A stretch of DNA of 64,000 nt from Patagioenas fasciata. Its lineage: Eukaryota; Chordata; Aves; Columbiformes; Columbidae. This document shows positions 49,944 to 63,000 of this stretch, one piece after another; within the stretch, counting starts at the first letter, position 1, and each line of letters begins with the position of its first letter. The position numbers were made by a program, and so were the translations under genes. The notes below the pieces were generated by a model, which was given only the letters and a program-made list of their open reading frames with translations, did not search any database and had not been told where the DNA came from. The DNA is taken from assembly GCF_037038585.1 (NCBI RefSeq), contig NC_092520.1:149295104-149359103 (forward strand), read 5' to 3'.

Positions 49944-50280
49944 TGTTCCCCGACCTCGCTAGGTGTGGGAACTTTGAGGAGAAGCAAGTGACAGCTTTTG
50001 TCCTTTAGGACTGTAACTGTATGACAGAAGACCCTATTTGCAATCTGTGCCACCATGGCTGCCCATCCTTGGGTCACGCTCCGTTCCTGCGCTCCTCGGT
50101 CTCTGTGCCCTCATTCTGCCCAGAGAAGATACCAAAGGGCTGTCTCCTGCGCTGTTAGCTAATGGTGGCGGACGTGCAGCAGGTCTCTGTGGTTGCCCTG
50201 TTTGGGTTTCTCCCTCAGAGAAGCAGAGGGGTGTTTATTCATTGCTAGTTCCTCTGTTCACTCCAGCAGGTGACAGGACC

Positions 50281-51702
50281 ATGGGCGACACACAGAAGGG
50301 AAAGCTTCATCAGGCAAGTCATGTGAGAGCTGAACTGCATCTGTTCCCCTCCAGAAAGCTCACAGGAGATATCCTTCAGGACGCTGATCAAAGACAGGAC
50401 CGCAAACAGGAGCTGGAGACCGAAAATGAGGTGGAGACATCTTTTGGAAAGAGACAGGGAACAATAACTCCCCATGGGATGGAAGTCTGGGAGTGTGAGG
50501 TCAGTGATAGAGCCCACATTAGTAAGGTGATCCTTTCTGGGGACAAGCCAGATCCACCCTTGTGTGGGAACAGCACCATTTGGATTCAGCAGATGGGAGA
50601 GAAAACCTACGAGTGTCCTGAGTGTGGGAAGAACTTCAGCCGGAGCTCATACCTGAGCCAGCACCAGAGGATCCACCTGGCAGAGAAACCCTTCAGCTGC
50701 TCTGAATGTGGGAAGAGTTTCACCCGCAACTCAGACCTGATCAAACACCAGCGGATCCACACTGGTGAGAAGCCCTACCAGTGCACCGAGTGCGAGAAGA
50801 CTTTCAGCCAGAGATCCAATGTGATCAGGCACCAGCGGACCCACACAGGAGAGAGACACTACCAGTGCAACGAATGTGGGAAGAGCTTCAGCCAGAACTC
50901 GCATCTCATCGTCCACCAGCGAAGCCACAAGGGTGAGAAACCCTTCCATTGCCCCCGGTGTGAGAAACGCTTCAGCGACCGCTCCTCCCTGATCATACAC
51001 CGGAGAGTCCACACCGGAGAGAAGCCCCACGTGTGCCAGGAGTGCGGGAAGTGTTTCCGAGACAGCTCAGCCATCATTCGGCATCAGAGGATCCACACTG
51101 GAGAGAAACCATACGAGTGCGCCGAGTGCAGGAAAACCTTCCGGCAGAGCTCCTCGCTGGTGACCCACATGCGAACACACACAGGTGAGAAGCCCTACAA
51201 GTGCCCCGTGTGCGGGAAAGGCTTTACCCAGAGCTCGGCGCTCACCACGCACCGCCGGATCCACGGGGGAAAGGCCTTGCCCGTGTACCACGGTGACCTC
51301 CTGCCCAACCCTTACCAGTGTGCTGAGTGTGGCCGGAGGTGCAGCGACCGCTCCACGCTGGCCAAGCACCAGACCACACACGCCGAGGAGCGGCCCCACA
51401 TCTGCGTGGAGTGCGGGGACAGCTTCCGTCGGAGCTCGGCTCTCAACGTGCACCTGAGGATCCACCGTGGGGAGAGACCCTACAAGTGCGAGGAGTGCGG
51501 CAAAACATTCAGGCACAGCTCGGCCCTTGGTGCCCACCTGAGGATCCACGCAGGAGCCAAGCCCTACGAGTGCGGTGAGTGTGGGAAAAGCTTCCGGAAA
51601 AGCTCGACGCTTCAAGTGCATTTGAAAATCCACGTGGCCGAGAAACCTTATAAATGTACGGTGGGTAGGAGAACACTCACTTCACACTCACTTCTGCCAT
51701 AG
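50281..51702 (+). CDS. C2H2 zinc-finger protein, terminal exon (12 fingers)
   Basis: A presumed nuclear DNA-binding transcription factor. The first in-frame ATG is 50281 (ACCATGG context; the frame is closed by TAA at 50014), giving 473 residues. The frame is open upstream through good acceptors (CTCCCTCAG at about 50218, CTCCAGCAG at about 50270), so the real start may be in an upstream exon. About 110 acidic, non-finger residues precede 12 tandem C-x2-C-x12-H-x3-H fingers with TGEKP-type linkers (residues about 110-455). Fingers 8 and 9 are separated by an unusually long linker containing [10 protein letters not shown] 13th finger begins YKCT and breaks off, followed by the stop. No KRAB, SCAN or BTB domain was seen, so the subfamily is unknown. 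A possible AATAAA lies at 52156. Confidence 0.85.
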   Translation: MGDTQKGKLHQASHVRAELHLFPSRKLTGDILQDADQRQDRKQELETENEVETSFGKRQGTITPHGMEVWECEVSDRAHISKVILSGDKPDPPLCGNSTIWIQQMGEKTYECPECGKNFSRSSYLSQHQRIHLAEKPFSCSECGKSFTRNSDLIKHQRIHTGEKPYQCTECEKTFSQRSNVIRHQRTHTGERHYQCNECGKSFSQNSHLIVHQRSHKGEKPFHCPRCEKRFSDRSSLIIHRRVHTGEKPHVCQECGKCFRDSSAIIRHQRIHTGEKPYECAECRKTFRQSSSLVTHMRTHTGEKPYKCPVCGKGFTQSSALTTHRRIHGGKALPVYHGDLLPNPYQCAECGRRCSDRSTLAKHQTTHAEERPHICVECGDSFRRSSALNVHLRIHRGERPYKCEECGKTFRHSSALGAHLRIHAGAKPYECGECGKSFRKSSTLQVHLKIHVAEKPYKCTVGRRTLTSHSLLP

Positions 51703-51911
51703 GGCTGGAGTAGGTGATCGGAGCAGGAAACAAAAGCGGTGTTTGGGGGGTCATGTGAAGAGGGTGGGTGACGAGAACCACGGTGGGAAGAGACTGACTG
51801 GAGATGTGGTGAATGGTGTCAGGGATGGGTGCTTGACCCCAGGGGCACAAAAACCTTTAGGAGGTCTAGAAGCAGGGAGTTAATCCTTGGAGCCAAGTGC
51901 TGGTAGTTTAG

Positions 51912-52100
<189 letters not shown>

Positions 52101-52267
52101 AACAACTAGGAGAATCAGGCTTGCAAAATAACTTTCCAGCTGAAGTAAAGATCAAAATAAAAAGTGCCGGATTGTTTCCAAGTCTGAATTTTGGCTTGTT
52201 AGACACTGTAGTTGTGTCTTAGAAACTCTCTTTTTGTTACCTTCCCTTTTTAAAATTTTTATGCCTT

Positions 52268-52536
52268 TGTCCTGATAGGCCAAAGGATAACATTTCTAAA
52301 CTAAAGGAGGGGAGATTCAGACTAGACGCAAGGAAGAAATTTTTTACAATGAGGGTGGTGAAACCCTGACCCAGGTTGCCCAGAGAGGTGGTAGATGCCC
52401 CATCCATGCAGACATTCAAGGCCGGGATGGATGGGGCTCTGAGCAATCTGATCTAGCTGAAGATGTCCCTGCTCATGGCAGGAGGTTGGACTGGATGAGC
52501 TTTGAAGGTCCTTTCCAACCCAAGCTATTATATGTT
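52268..52536 (+). mobile_element. CR1 LINE 3' fragment
   Basis: Contains GGGGAGATTCAGACTAGACG, TTGCCCAGAGAGGTGGTAGA, TGATCTAGCTGAAGATGTCC and AGGTCCTTTCCAACCCAAGC, ending before a tail near TATTATATG. It belongs to the subfamily of the antisense copy at 54978-55203, which shows the complement of the same phrases. Confidence 0.9.
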
Positions 52537-53382
52537 TTTTCATGAAAGGTGCTTCCAGACCTTTTGAGCCTGAGACTCTGGAGATGAACCTGAATCTATT
52601 TGTCTCTTCTTCCTTTTTTCCAAATCTCACACGGTGCAATGAATTCCTACCTCCACATGCAAATCCTGGTTGATATGACAGCTGAATAACACAAAACTGT
52701 CGCGGCAGTTCCCAGAAAATATGGACGTGCAAGCATTTCCAGTTGGAACTCTGCCCACTACTAGTCTGTGGCAGCTTCTCCTAACTTTGTCCTTGCTGGT
52801 TTGATACACTTTCCAACCTGGGTCACCAACACGGGCAAAAATGTGGCCTTACCTTATTTAACAAAAAAAATATTCGCCCACCAGATGTCCTACTCAGAAC
52901 TGGTACGTGATGATTTCTTACTGGTAATCCACAGACTGTTTGCAATTTTGTAGTCCTTTTTATGATAGTCTTCTTTAGCTCAGTATTGTTTGTAAAGTAT
53001 TAACATATAAAACTCAGCAGTTAGACGTTATTATATTTGCATTTATCACTACACTAATGACTGTATATTACATAAACCTCCTCTATATTGCTATGTTTTA
53101 TTACTAGTTCTGTGTTTCCATCCTAAATAAACCAATTTTTTGCTCTGTATAACCCACTTTTCTGTCCTTGTGTATGATGGGAGTGAAATTGTAAATGACG
53201 GTCGGCCCCGTGCCGAGTTTGGTGTGGTGAAGAACTTGTGAAGGGCAGTCTGACCAGAAAGGGGAGGACGAGAGCTCACTCCTGCATTGTTCTCTGAGAT
53301 GATTTTCTTTTCTCTAAGCCTGGGGCTGATGAGCAGGGCTGTGAGCCCTCCACGGTACCCATACCCAACTCAGCAAGAGTAG

Positions 53383-53586
53383 GATATTAGGAGAAATTTC
53401 TTCACGGAGCGGGTTGTCAAGCATTGGAACAGGCTGCCCAGGGGTGTGGTGGAGCCACCATCCGTGGAGGTGTTTAAGAGGTGTGTAGATGAGGTTCTTA
53501 GGGACATGGTTTAGTGCCAGGGTTGGGTTAGTGGTTGGACTTGGTGATCTTGAGGGTCAGCCAAACTGATTCCGTAATTCTGTGAA
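53383..53586 (+). mobile_element. CR1 LINE 3' end fragment next to the DDX11 promoter
   Basis: Starts TAGGAGAAATTTCTTCACGG, continues TTGGAACAGGCTGCCCAGGG and GGGACATGGTTTAGTGCCAG, and ends TTCCGTAATTCTGTGA. Its 3' end is about 180 bases upstream of the DDX11 start codon, abutting the CpG island. Confidence 0.92.
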
Positions 53587-53639
53587 ATGTATAGGGACAG
53601 GCACAAAGAGCCACCAAAGAGATCAGCAGCACCTACAGC

Positions 53640-54015
53640 AAGAAGCGGCTGACGGAACCGGGATTTTACCAGGGCTCCGCCCCTCCGGGGCTGGCCCGGG
53701 CCTTCCGGAGCGTCACGGGAAGGGGGCGGTGCGGCTCCGGTTCGAAGCGGGGCGGCGGCGGGCGGTATGGAGAGCGCGGTGGTGGCACCGGCACCGGCAC
53801 CGTCTGTGTGCCCGCAGACGGCGGGCGGCGCAGCGCCGGGCTCGGGCGGGGGCCGCGGGTTCCCGTTCCCCTACACCCCGTACCCAATCCAGGAGCGGTT
53901 CATGGCGGCGCTGTACGGCGCGCTGGAGGCCGGACGGGTCGGGATCTTCGAGAGCCCCACGGGCACGGTGAGGCGGGGCGGCGGGCAGGAGCCGCCAGGC
54001 GGGGGGAGGTGGGTG
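53640..54015. promoter_or_regulatory. DDX11: DDX11 CpG-island promoter
   Basis: CpG-dense block covering the 5' flank, first coding exon and start of intron 1 of DDX11, with GGGGCGGCGGCGGGCGG-like Sp1-type sites just before the ATG. No TATA box is visible, as usual for a housekeeping promoter. The island starts about 55 bases after the CR1 fragment ends. Confidence 0.75.
53767..53967 (+). CDS. DDX11: DDX11 exon 1 (Q-motif, start of Walker A)
   Basis: ATG in GGCGGTATGG. The first about 33 residues are Ala/Pro/Gly-rich and longer than in the human protein, then [20 protein letters not shown] matches the helicase start. The exon ends within Walker A: SPTGT here and GKS in the next exon, a phase-0 intron splitting the ATP-binding loop. 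Donor GGCACG|GTGAGG. Confidence 0.93.
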
Positions 54016-57000
54016 CGGAGGGACGGTGACACCGAAAAGTCGGCAAAAAGACTCCTTAACGCTGTTTTGAAAGTGTTAAAAAGCAGCACTTTTACTGCCG
54101 GGCGCTCGGAGGATCGTTCCTCAAATCGAGAGTGTGCATGATTCGCATTTCTTGGTATTTATTACATATACCTATTGCATATTCATTTTTTTCTACCGCT
54201 TGGTTAATGCATTAAACACAAATTATTTACATAACCCCGCCCTTTCCTGGTTGTCTGTCTTTGGTATTTGAGTCTTCAGGGGTCTCTAGTGGTCCTCGGT
54301 GTGTTCGCAGCCTGGTGCCCCCCCGGTGTCAGCTTCTTGACCTCTTTTATTGATCGTACACATTGTCATTTTGTCCTGCTACTCAGCAAGAGTCATGTAG
54401 CTCTTCCTTCGTTTAGTGGAATATTCCGCTTTCCCAGCTTGCAAGCCAAGGACATCCCCACTTTGCCTCATGCCCAGTCTCTATAGAGCTGTTGTTTCTC
54501 TATTGGGTTTCTGTTACATTAGGCCTAGTCTTGCTACATTATGCCTAGGGGTCTCTAAAAGGTTTCTGTTCCTTTTATCGATGTGGTACCTGGGGAGAGG
54601 GGCTGGGCCTGGGGCTGGTGATCAGAAGGGGCTGTCACCGAGTGTGTGAGGCAGCCTGGTGTGTGTGTGGGTGACATCATTGCTCCGCCACAGGAGCCTC
54701 ATCTTGTCTGTTTTCTACGTCAGGGGAAGTCACTGAGCCTCATCTGTGGGGCCCTGTCCTGGCTCCGAGACTTCGAGGAGAAGAAGCAGCAGGAGGAGGC
54801 GCGACTCTTGGCACCTGAGGAGAGCGGGCAGGAGGGGATGAAGCGGCTGACGCCAGCTGAGCCAGAGTGCCCAGACAGCAGGGACACTGCTGGGGAACCT
54901 GACTGGGTGACGGCCTTTGTGCAGAAGAAAGAAGAGCGAGACATGGTGGAGAGGCTAAAGGTTGAGAAATGCTGATTGTAGAGTCATAGAATAGTTTGGG
55001 TTGGAAGGGACCTTCAGAGGTCATCTAGTCCAACCTCCTGCCATGAGCAGGGACATCTTCAACTAGATCAGGTTGCTCAGAGCCCCGTCCGGCCCAGCTT
55101 TGAATGTCTCCAGGGACGGGGCATCTACCACGTCTCTGGGCAACCTGGGCCAGTGTTTCACCACCCTCATTGTAAAAAATTTCTTCCTCATGGCTAGCAT
55201 AAATAGCCTCATATGCAGAGGATGGGTAAAGCAATGAGGTGTGAGGGTAAGAAAGGCTGATAGCCTGGGTGCTGGCTGGAAAAAAAAGTGAGGTGCACTG
55301 TGATGGAGGTCTTCATCTTCTGCATGACTTTGTTTCAGTTACGAGGGATAAGCCATTGCTGTGCAGGTTGCATAAAATAGGGAACTATACTGCTCTGAAC
55401 ATCGTAACATATAATAGGTGTGCACTCCAGGGGAAAGGGATTGTGTACAGACAATTTGGTTTCGGAGTTAATTTTTTTTTATACCCAGGAATTAGGAAAG
55501 TAATTATATCCAAGGTTTAAGGACTAAATACACTTCATCCTTTTTTTCGCTTTCCATTTGTTTTAGGAAGAGCAGATCAAGAGAAAAAAGCGAGAAGATC
55601 GTCTTGAGAAAATTCGCCATAATGTGCAGTTAAAATATGCAGTAAAGAGAAAGGCGAGTTATTCCACAGAGATTAGAACTTTCTGCTTTGGTTATCTTGA
55701 GTGGTGTTCATACTTGTTTATATCTGTGACTTCACTTTGAATTTTCCAACCCATCTGTTTGGCGAGTTCTTTGTATTAGGTTGCTGAAATGGGCCATCCA
55801 AAATTTTTGGTTTTCTTTTTAAAGTACAAGTGTGAGAAACAATTCGTGCATAGACAATTTCCTGTGACACCACTTGTGTGTGGATAGAAGAGGCGTGTGT
55901 TCTGATGACCTTCTGTTTCTCTGCTTTTGTTTTAAAAGGTTTAATACTTTGATTATTTTTATTTTAAAGCGCTCTGTTTAATGAGCGTTTGCGAACACTC
56001 TGTACTGCTGGACTAAAACCTGTAGAACTGTGATTACATTTAAGATCGTGGGAATGGAAGACCCCTCAAAAAAAGCCAGGTCAGGCTTTGGTTGTACTTT
56101 GCCCACCACTAGGGAATGATTGTATTTGTTTACTTTCATAGCAAACATGATTGTGTTGTTCAGAAATGTCTCTTTTCCACATATAAAAAGTTCACAGATA
56201 TTCCTGCCATTTAGATGGGTGAACTGGCTTCAGTACTCCTGACTCTAAGAGCTTTTCGATGGTATAAGCCAAACTTCCCAGAAATACCCACTTCAGGTCC
56301 CCAAACAGGCAGATTTGCTGGGCTGCCAGGCTATTGGTTTTTAGTGTGCAGTGTCGTGTTTTAGTCAACTCCTGTCAAAAGAATATGGCAAAAATAGTGA
56401 AGGATGAGAGGTGAATAGCAAATCAAAACCAAGTAGAACAAAGAACTTTTGTCTCTTAAAAGAGGTTGAAGAGCATGACATGAGAAGCATGATTGAAAAA
56501 AAAAAAAGAAAAAACAAACAAGAAAGCTAATGAGAGAAGTGTTACAGAGATTTGGAAAAGCAACTGATTTCATCTCCTCTGTAGTGCTTGCTAACTGCTT
56601 TTCTTCACAATCCCATGGTAAAAGAATGCTTATTGAAGTTGAAAGATACTGTTTTCAGGTGGGGAAAAAACAAGCCATTCTTTAACAGAACACAAAATTA
56701 GTCAGAACACTGTTCTTCAAAGTTTAATGACATATTTGCAGAGAGGTAGAGCTATGTTAGAATAAGAACCACATAACTGGAGAAAAAAGGGCAAGAGAAA
56801 TCTTGTGCTCTGCATTCTAAAACAGGTGCTGAGTTGATCCTAGCCTTGAGTTAAGTGTGGATGGAGTATTTGATTATGTGCTTATATGTTTGCTTGATTG
56901 GGTTTTTTCAAACATACTGGGTTTTTTTCTCAGTTGTCTTTCATGGGCCGCTTTAAGCAACTAATACCGGATTACGCTGATATTGTCATTTCAGGATCTA

Positions 57001-60000
57001 GGAGTTCAGGAGACCTTTTGCATAGAAGACTTTTTCATGTTTCTCTCTTCACAAGTGTGTGTCAGCAAGTCTTTGGTTGTTGGTAGCAGCTGTGGGGCTG
57101 TACAGCTTCAGACACCTTGGTGTATTTGCTTGTCCTGCTGGGGGTTTACCCCACACGCCATTCCCTGTGTTACTGGGGAGGATCTGTGCTGTCTTCCCAC
57201 CTGTCTGTGTGCTGCCTCTCTTTCTGTAAGAGAAACTATGTGATCATGTGTTCCTTCTAGAGGTCTGAGGAGGATGAGACAAAGCGCCTTCTTCAGCTCA
57301 GCAAGGAGGTTCTTTCAGAGGGAGCTGGAATAGATGGTCTAGAGCAGCTGGACCATGATGAGGAGGAGCTGATTCTTGCTGAATATGAGAGTGACGAAGA
57401 AAAGAAAACTTCATCTGGGTAAGGACATGGAGTTCCATGCCAAGAAAATGTTTTCTGTATAATTTTTGACTTCCATTAATTAAAGGCATTTTATATGTGG
57501 TTGTGCAGATCTGAAGTTTCTCCCCTATTCAGGCTGTTTAAGGTAGTGGTTGTTATGGGGATTTGTTTTGTTTTTTTAAGCTTTTATTAGACTGATCAAA
57601 GTTGACCTGAAGTCTTTTCTGACAAAGTGCATTTTTCTTAAAATGTGTGGCAATGTCTTGCCTTCATCCATGCCCAGTTTCCCAAAGAATGCCTCTGGAT
57701 GCTGAGTGAATGACTTGGCATCAAGTTCCTTGCATTAGAAAACCAAAATGGAACCCAGGGCATCGGAGGAAGTTATCAGTCCTGCATACTAACAGCGGCA
57801 TATCTTGGTACGCTAACGGGAGAGGTGTTCAGATTTCTAATGACCGAGCTTCCACATGAAAATCCCATGCTCACTTTTCACTTTCATACATTTACTTTAT
57901 GCAGAAAGCCAGGAGCTATACATAGCCATGAAAAGTCAAATACATTTTAAATACAAATTTACTAATGAGTATCTAGACAGATCCTCCTGCCTTAAAAACT
58001 GCAAAACACATTAACTACTTCATTTTATGTAGTTTATCAAACATTAAACTGCTGTTGCCTTTGAGGAACTCTATGGCAGCTAAATATCTTCCTGAAGCTT
58101 CTCTTTATGTAATAGCTTGAGGGTGGTGGATTGTCTCCAAAGGGAAAGTTTTACAAAAATAAATAAGCTCACCAAAGAATAATATAGAACTGATTAACTT
58201 ATGCCTGGGGCTTACAAGCCCCAGATTTGAAAGAAAAAAAAAAATGCTTGACATTGCTAAAGACACAGCCCTATGGACATTTTCCTTTTAAAGAGCAAGG
58301 CTTGAGCTGATTGTGCATATGTACACTACTCTTAAAAAGTTGATTTTTCTTTTACCTCCTGAGTTAAGATGTGAGGCTCTTCTTGAGATGACATAACCAT
58401 CTCTCTTGAGACCTGTCTCTTGTAGTAGAGCATCATTTGATTCCAACTGTCAATGATCTGCTGAAAGGAAACTGTTTGAGCTTTCTCTTTTCTTAGGCTG
58501 GAAGAAGATGATGATGATTTGGAAGAGGAACACGTGACTAAGGTGAGATGAGGAAAGTAAATAGTGCCAACACACAGAACAGCATAGGAGTGAGCAGAAT
58601 TATGGTTTCTTTGCACCTTTCCAGGGTCATCGATACAGAAGGATTTAGGAACTAGCAGCCAAGAACTGCCAAGTTTGTTGATGATAGTGGCCAGTTTTGC
58701 TGTGCTCATCTCCTTCTAGACCACACTGGCTGCTTAGGCAGCTTGCTCTGCAATCACTGCTGAATTTTTGCTGTGACTTGCTGTAAAAGCATGCTGCAAT
58801 AAACAGCTTTTTATTACTCTCCAATGGTAAGTCCCTGTTTTTATAGGGACCTTGGAAAATTAAATGGAAACATGGGCAAATGCATAGGAGAAAGAAAGAT
58901 AAGGCTGTTGGCCTCAATGGTTATAAGTTGACACTCAACCATGTGCCTTCCCTTGTGTTTTTGAAGGTTTGAGCAAAATGTACCTTGTTGAGGTGCTTGG
59001 CCATGTCCTTGTGGAATTGGTTGTAAGCAGGGGATTTGCTTCCATGTTCTCCCTGTCTTCCCTTTGTGCTTCCTCATTGCAGATTTACTACTGCAGCCGC
59101 ACTCACTCCCAGCTGTCTCAGTTTGTGCGTGAGGTGCAAAAAAGTCCTTTTGGCAAAGACACCCGTCTGGTCTCCTTGGGATCCAGGCAGGTAAGTGGAA
59201 TTTTTCACAAGGGACCCAGAGTGCACGTTAACTTAATGTGAGAGACTTTCCAAGGAGGCGTGTGGATGTGACGCCACAGAAGGCATCTCAGGAATTGACT
59301 GAATCTCCCATTGAAAAACTCGAGCTGTCAAGGGCTGTGACACAGATCTGAGTGATGCATGTTTTTCTGTGAGCCGTGCTTTGGCCATTTACCGTTCGAT
59401 GTATATGCAGAAATCTGTTTTACCTTTCCTGATGTGGAATATTACAGATGTTTGAGTCACTGGGAAGGTGCTCCTCTTAGTATTACTTCTGGAAGTGTTA
59501 TTTAAAGCTGCTGTGTAGCTGTGAGCCATCTCAGTACACCTCATTTTTTTCTCCTTGCTAGATTTTTATGAGTTTTGAGCATATTTGTAGCAGTTAGTAT
59601 GTGCAGTGTCTGACCAATAGACTTTTCCTTTTTTCATTTTGGAATCAGACCTGCTTTAAAGAAATGTTTCATTTTACAGCAAAGGATGCACAGGGGGCAC
59701 TCAGTGCTTAATGACCCCCTAACGCTTCCTCTTTTGCATGTCCAAGAACCTGTGTGTGAATGAGGAGGTGCGACGCTTGGGGGCTCTCCAGCTCATCAAT
59801 GACCGCTGCATGGAGATGCAAAAGAACAAACACGGTAGGAACACTTGCAGCCTGGGGAAGCAGTCGCTGAAAAAGCTGGTATGAGACTCTGGAGACAGTG
59901 TGATCTGCCAGTCAGTTCTCTCTCTGGCAAGACTGTCTTGGTAGGAGCTTGAAAAATGGCAAGTTGGAGGAGCAGAGCTAGAGATCCTTAGTGCTTTGAC

Positions 60001-63000
60001 GTTTCTTGTCCTTCAGGCTAGGATGCTGAGATCTGTATGTACATGTATGAGTGCCCTAAGTTGGTTTGGACTTTTTCAACAGAAGAATGCTTGTCTTTAG
60101 CTCAGTACTAGAGATGTTGGAAAATGCCACGTGGCTAATCTAACTGGCAAGAGTAGCGTTCACTGTGGAGATGGAAATGTTACTGCTGAATAATCTTTAA
60201 ATAGGTCAAAAATACACATGACAAAGCCTGCTTTGAAATCCAAGAGGTTCTGCAAAGGGGTTGTTTTAGGCTATTGTGTTGTCCCTCATAGCTTGCTTTT
60301 GATTTCTGCTGTTAGAAAAGAAGACTGATGAAGAGTTGGAAGGAAAGAAGAGGCGTGTGAGTCGCGCTGTATGCCCCTTTTATTCCTATGAGCAAATGCA
60401 GTTTCTCTGTGATGAAGTTCTAGTGGAAGTGAAGGATATTGAGCAGTTGGTGGCTTTGGGAAGGGAGACCAAAGCCTGCCCATATTATGGGAGTCGATAT
60501 GCCATTCCTGCTGCTCAGGTAAGGTGTACATGCTTTTAGTGGAATTAATGACAGGGCCTCTAAGAATAAACCAATTGCCTGCTCGCCCCAGTACTGTTAC
60601 TCAATATTGTGGGAGTTTGTAAACAGCCTGTGTTTCTGTCAGCTGTAGTTTTGCTGAGAAAGCAAAGGAAAATAAGAATACCAATTTGAAATTAATATGG
60701 AGGCTCTAAGTATGTCTCAGCATTCTGAAACACTTGAAAGGCTCAGTAACTGTGAGGCAATACTGACGTGTGGGCATAATCTTTGCTCTTGCCACTGCTC
60801 TTCCTTGCTTGGTTCTCTGTCAGAAGACACACTGTCAGTGCTTCAGAGGAGATCTGGAGGGTAACCTGAGCCAGTATGCATTTGTAGCATAAACATTTCT
60901 CTTTAGCTTGCATCCCAGTGCCCCTCTCAAGCACGTGCTCCTGTCCCTTTTCCCATAATAAGAGTAGGTAACTTGATTGAACTCTGTGAGACCGTCTGAC
61001 ACGGGCATTTAAGGAGTTCTTGGGGAGCGCCCTCAGTTTGTAAGGATGAGAGCCAGAATCAGGGCAGTGTGTGCTTCCTCTGTAGCTGGTGGTGCTGCCC
61101 TATCAGATGCTCTTGCATGAACCTACCAGGAGCGCTGCTGGGATCAAGCTGAAGGACCAGATTGTAATCATCGATGAGGCCCACAACCTCATAGACACCA
61201 TCACCTGTATCCACAGCGCGGAGGTCAGCGGCTCTCAGGTGGGTCATAGCTTGGCCTGTTAATCATGAGCAAGTTCTGCATCCAGCAGACCACCTTTTCT
61301 TGACTCCTACCTAGTAATAGCTCCTTTTTTTCCTTCATGTAGCTGTGCTGTGCCCACTCCCAGTTGTTGCAGTACATGGAGCGATACAGGTGAGGATGTC
61401 AGAGGAAAACAGCACAACAGCGACCGGCAGTGTGGATGCCAGGGCTTGTCTCATGCCTGCAGAGTATTTCTTGCTTTTCCCTGGTGGAATGTCATTTGCA
61501 TTTATACTTCTGCAGATGAAAAGCCAATTGCTTCATTATCTCTGTCTAGATCCGTCTAAGTCAGGCTCTTGGGACTGGTATTAAGCAGTGAGAAGGGGGA
61601 TGCCCTGAGGATTCTGGCTTTCCCTTATACTCTCCATTCCTCTCCCAGTATCTCCCTCTAATCACTCCTGCTTTGTGATGCAGAGTTTAGAAAGATTCAG
61701 TCTTTCCTGTCTCTCCTGAACCTTAGTCTTTCATGTGCTGACTGGCATTATAGCAGAGGCAGTAAGATCTGCAGAGGAAGCTATGTGTGATTTTTGGCTC
61801 AGGCCAGATCTTGCATCTTTTCATCCCTGCAGGGATTGATTATTGTGATCAATGCTAATAACTTTGAATTTGTGGAGCATTATTGCAACAGGGACTTGAG
61901 ACGTCACTGCCATTGTAATAAACAAAATGTAATTAATGTGTGAGGAGAAAGGAGATGGTAGGGATGGTGTTGCAGAGATGAGTGCTTTGACATGACCTTG
62001 GGCAGGACATCCAGGGGTCTGTGCTCTGTCATCAATAAGGAGACTGAGCCTGAGAGAAGTCATTCTTGGTTCTCATCTACTCAAAATGAAGGAGAATTCA
62101 GGTGCTTGTCTCTGCAGCTCAGCCGCTGTGAGTTACTCTCTGAAGATGTTTTGGGGCCTAATACCTGTCTCATTTTTCATAGGAAACGTTTGAAGGCAAA
62201 GAACCTGATGTACATTAAGCAGATCCTGTATTTGCTGGAGCGGTTTGTGGCCATGCTGGGAGGTAAGCAAACCTATTCCATCTCCAGGGATGCTGATAGA
62301 CTCTGAGCTAGTTGGTACTTCCTCAGGGCACTGTCCCCCTTCCCCCTCTGCAGAATCTGTGGGGAGATGTTGCTCATCTATAGGTTCAGATGCCAGTAAT
62401 TTTATTTCTCAGGCTGTTTTGTAACATGGGGATGTTGACTGGTATCTTCCTGAACCCCTCTCTTTGTTTCATTAGCTGTGGAGCAGCAGATGACATCATA
62501 AGTTGGTAGAGGCAGTTTCCCTCTGTTTCTGTGTCGTCTTCTGATGTGATTAGAGTGGGGACAAGGTAGGGTGCTAAGTGAGGAATACAACAGATGTGTG
62601 ACAGTGATCAGGACAGCACTAGAGCTGTACAGAATAAATCTCCTGGGTCATCTGGTGGCATGGGCTCTAGCTGTGTCAGGTATGCCTCTGCAGAATGAGT
62701 CTTTCTTGAGCGGTGCCTTTCCTTTGTGAAAAAATACTATTTTGCTGTGATTTTTAAATCCACTGGCATTTGCAGGGCTCCTTTCCTCTAATGCTCTGTT
62801 TGTGAGAACACAGTGTGTCTGGAGAAGAGCCTGTCATAAGTTCATAAGGAGCTTTCTCCTTGGCCAAGGGAAATGCAGCTCTTGGGGGGCAGAGGCGTGG
62901 TGGTGCTCTTTGCCCTTCTCTCCAAAGTTTACTTCTCTTCCCACCCTGTTCCTGCCAGTCCTCTCTTCCCCACATTCAGTTAAGTCCTTTCATCAGAAAG

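Noticed and set aside
51067-51633. 188-codon minus-strand ORF
   Set aside because: Exact antisense shadow of the zinc-finger array; its periodicity mirrors the 84-base finger repeat.
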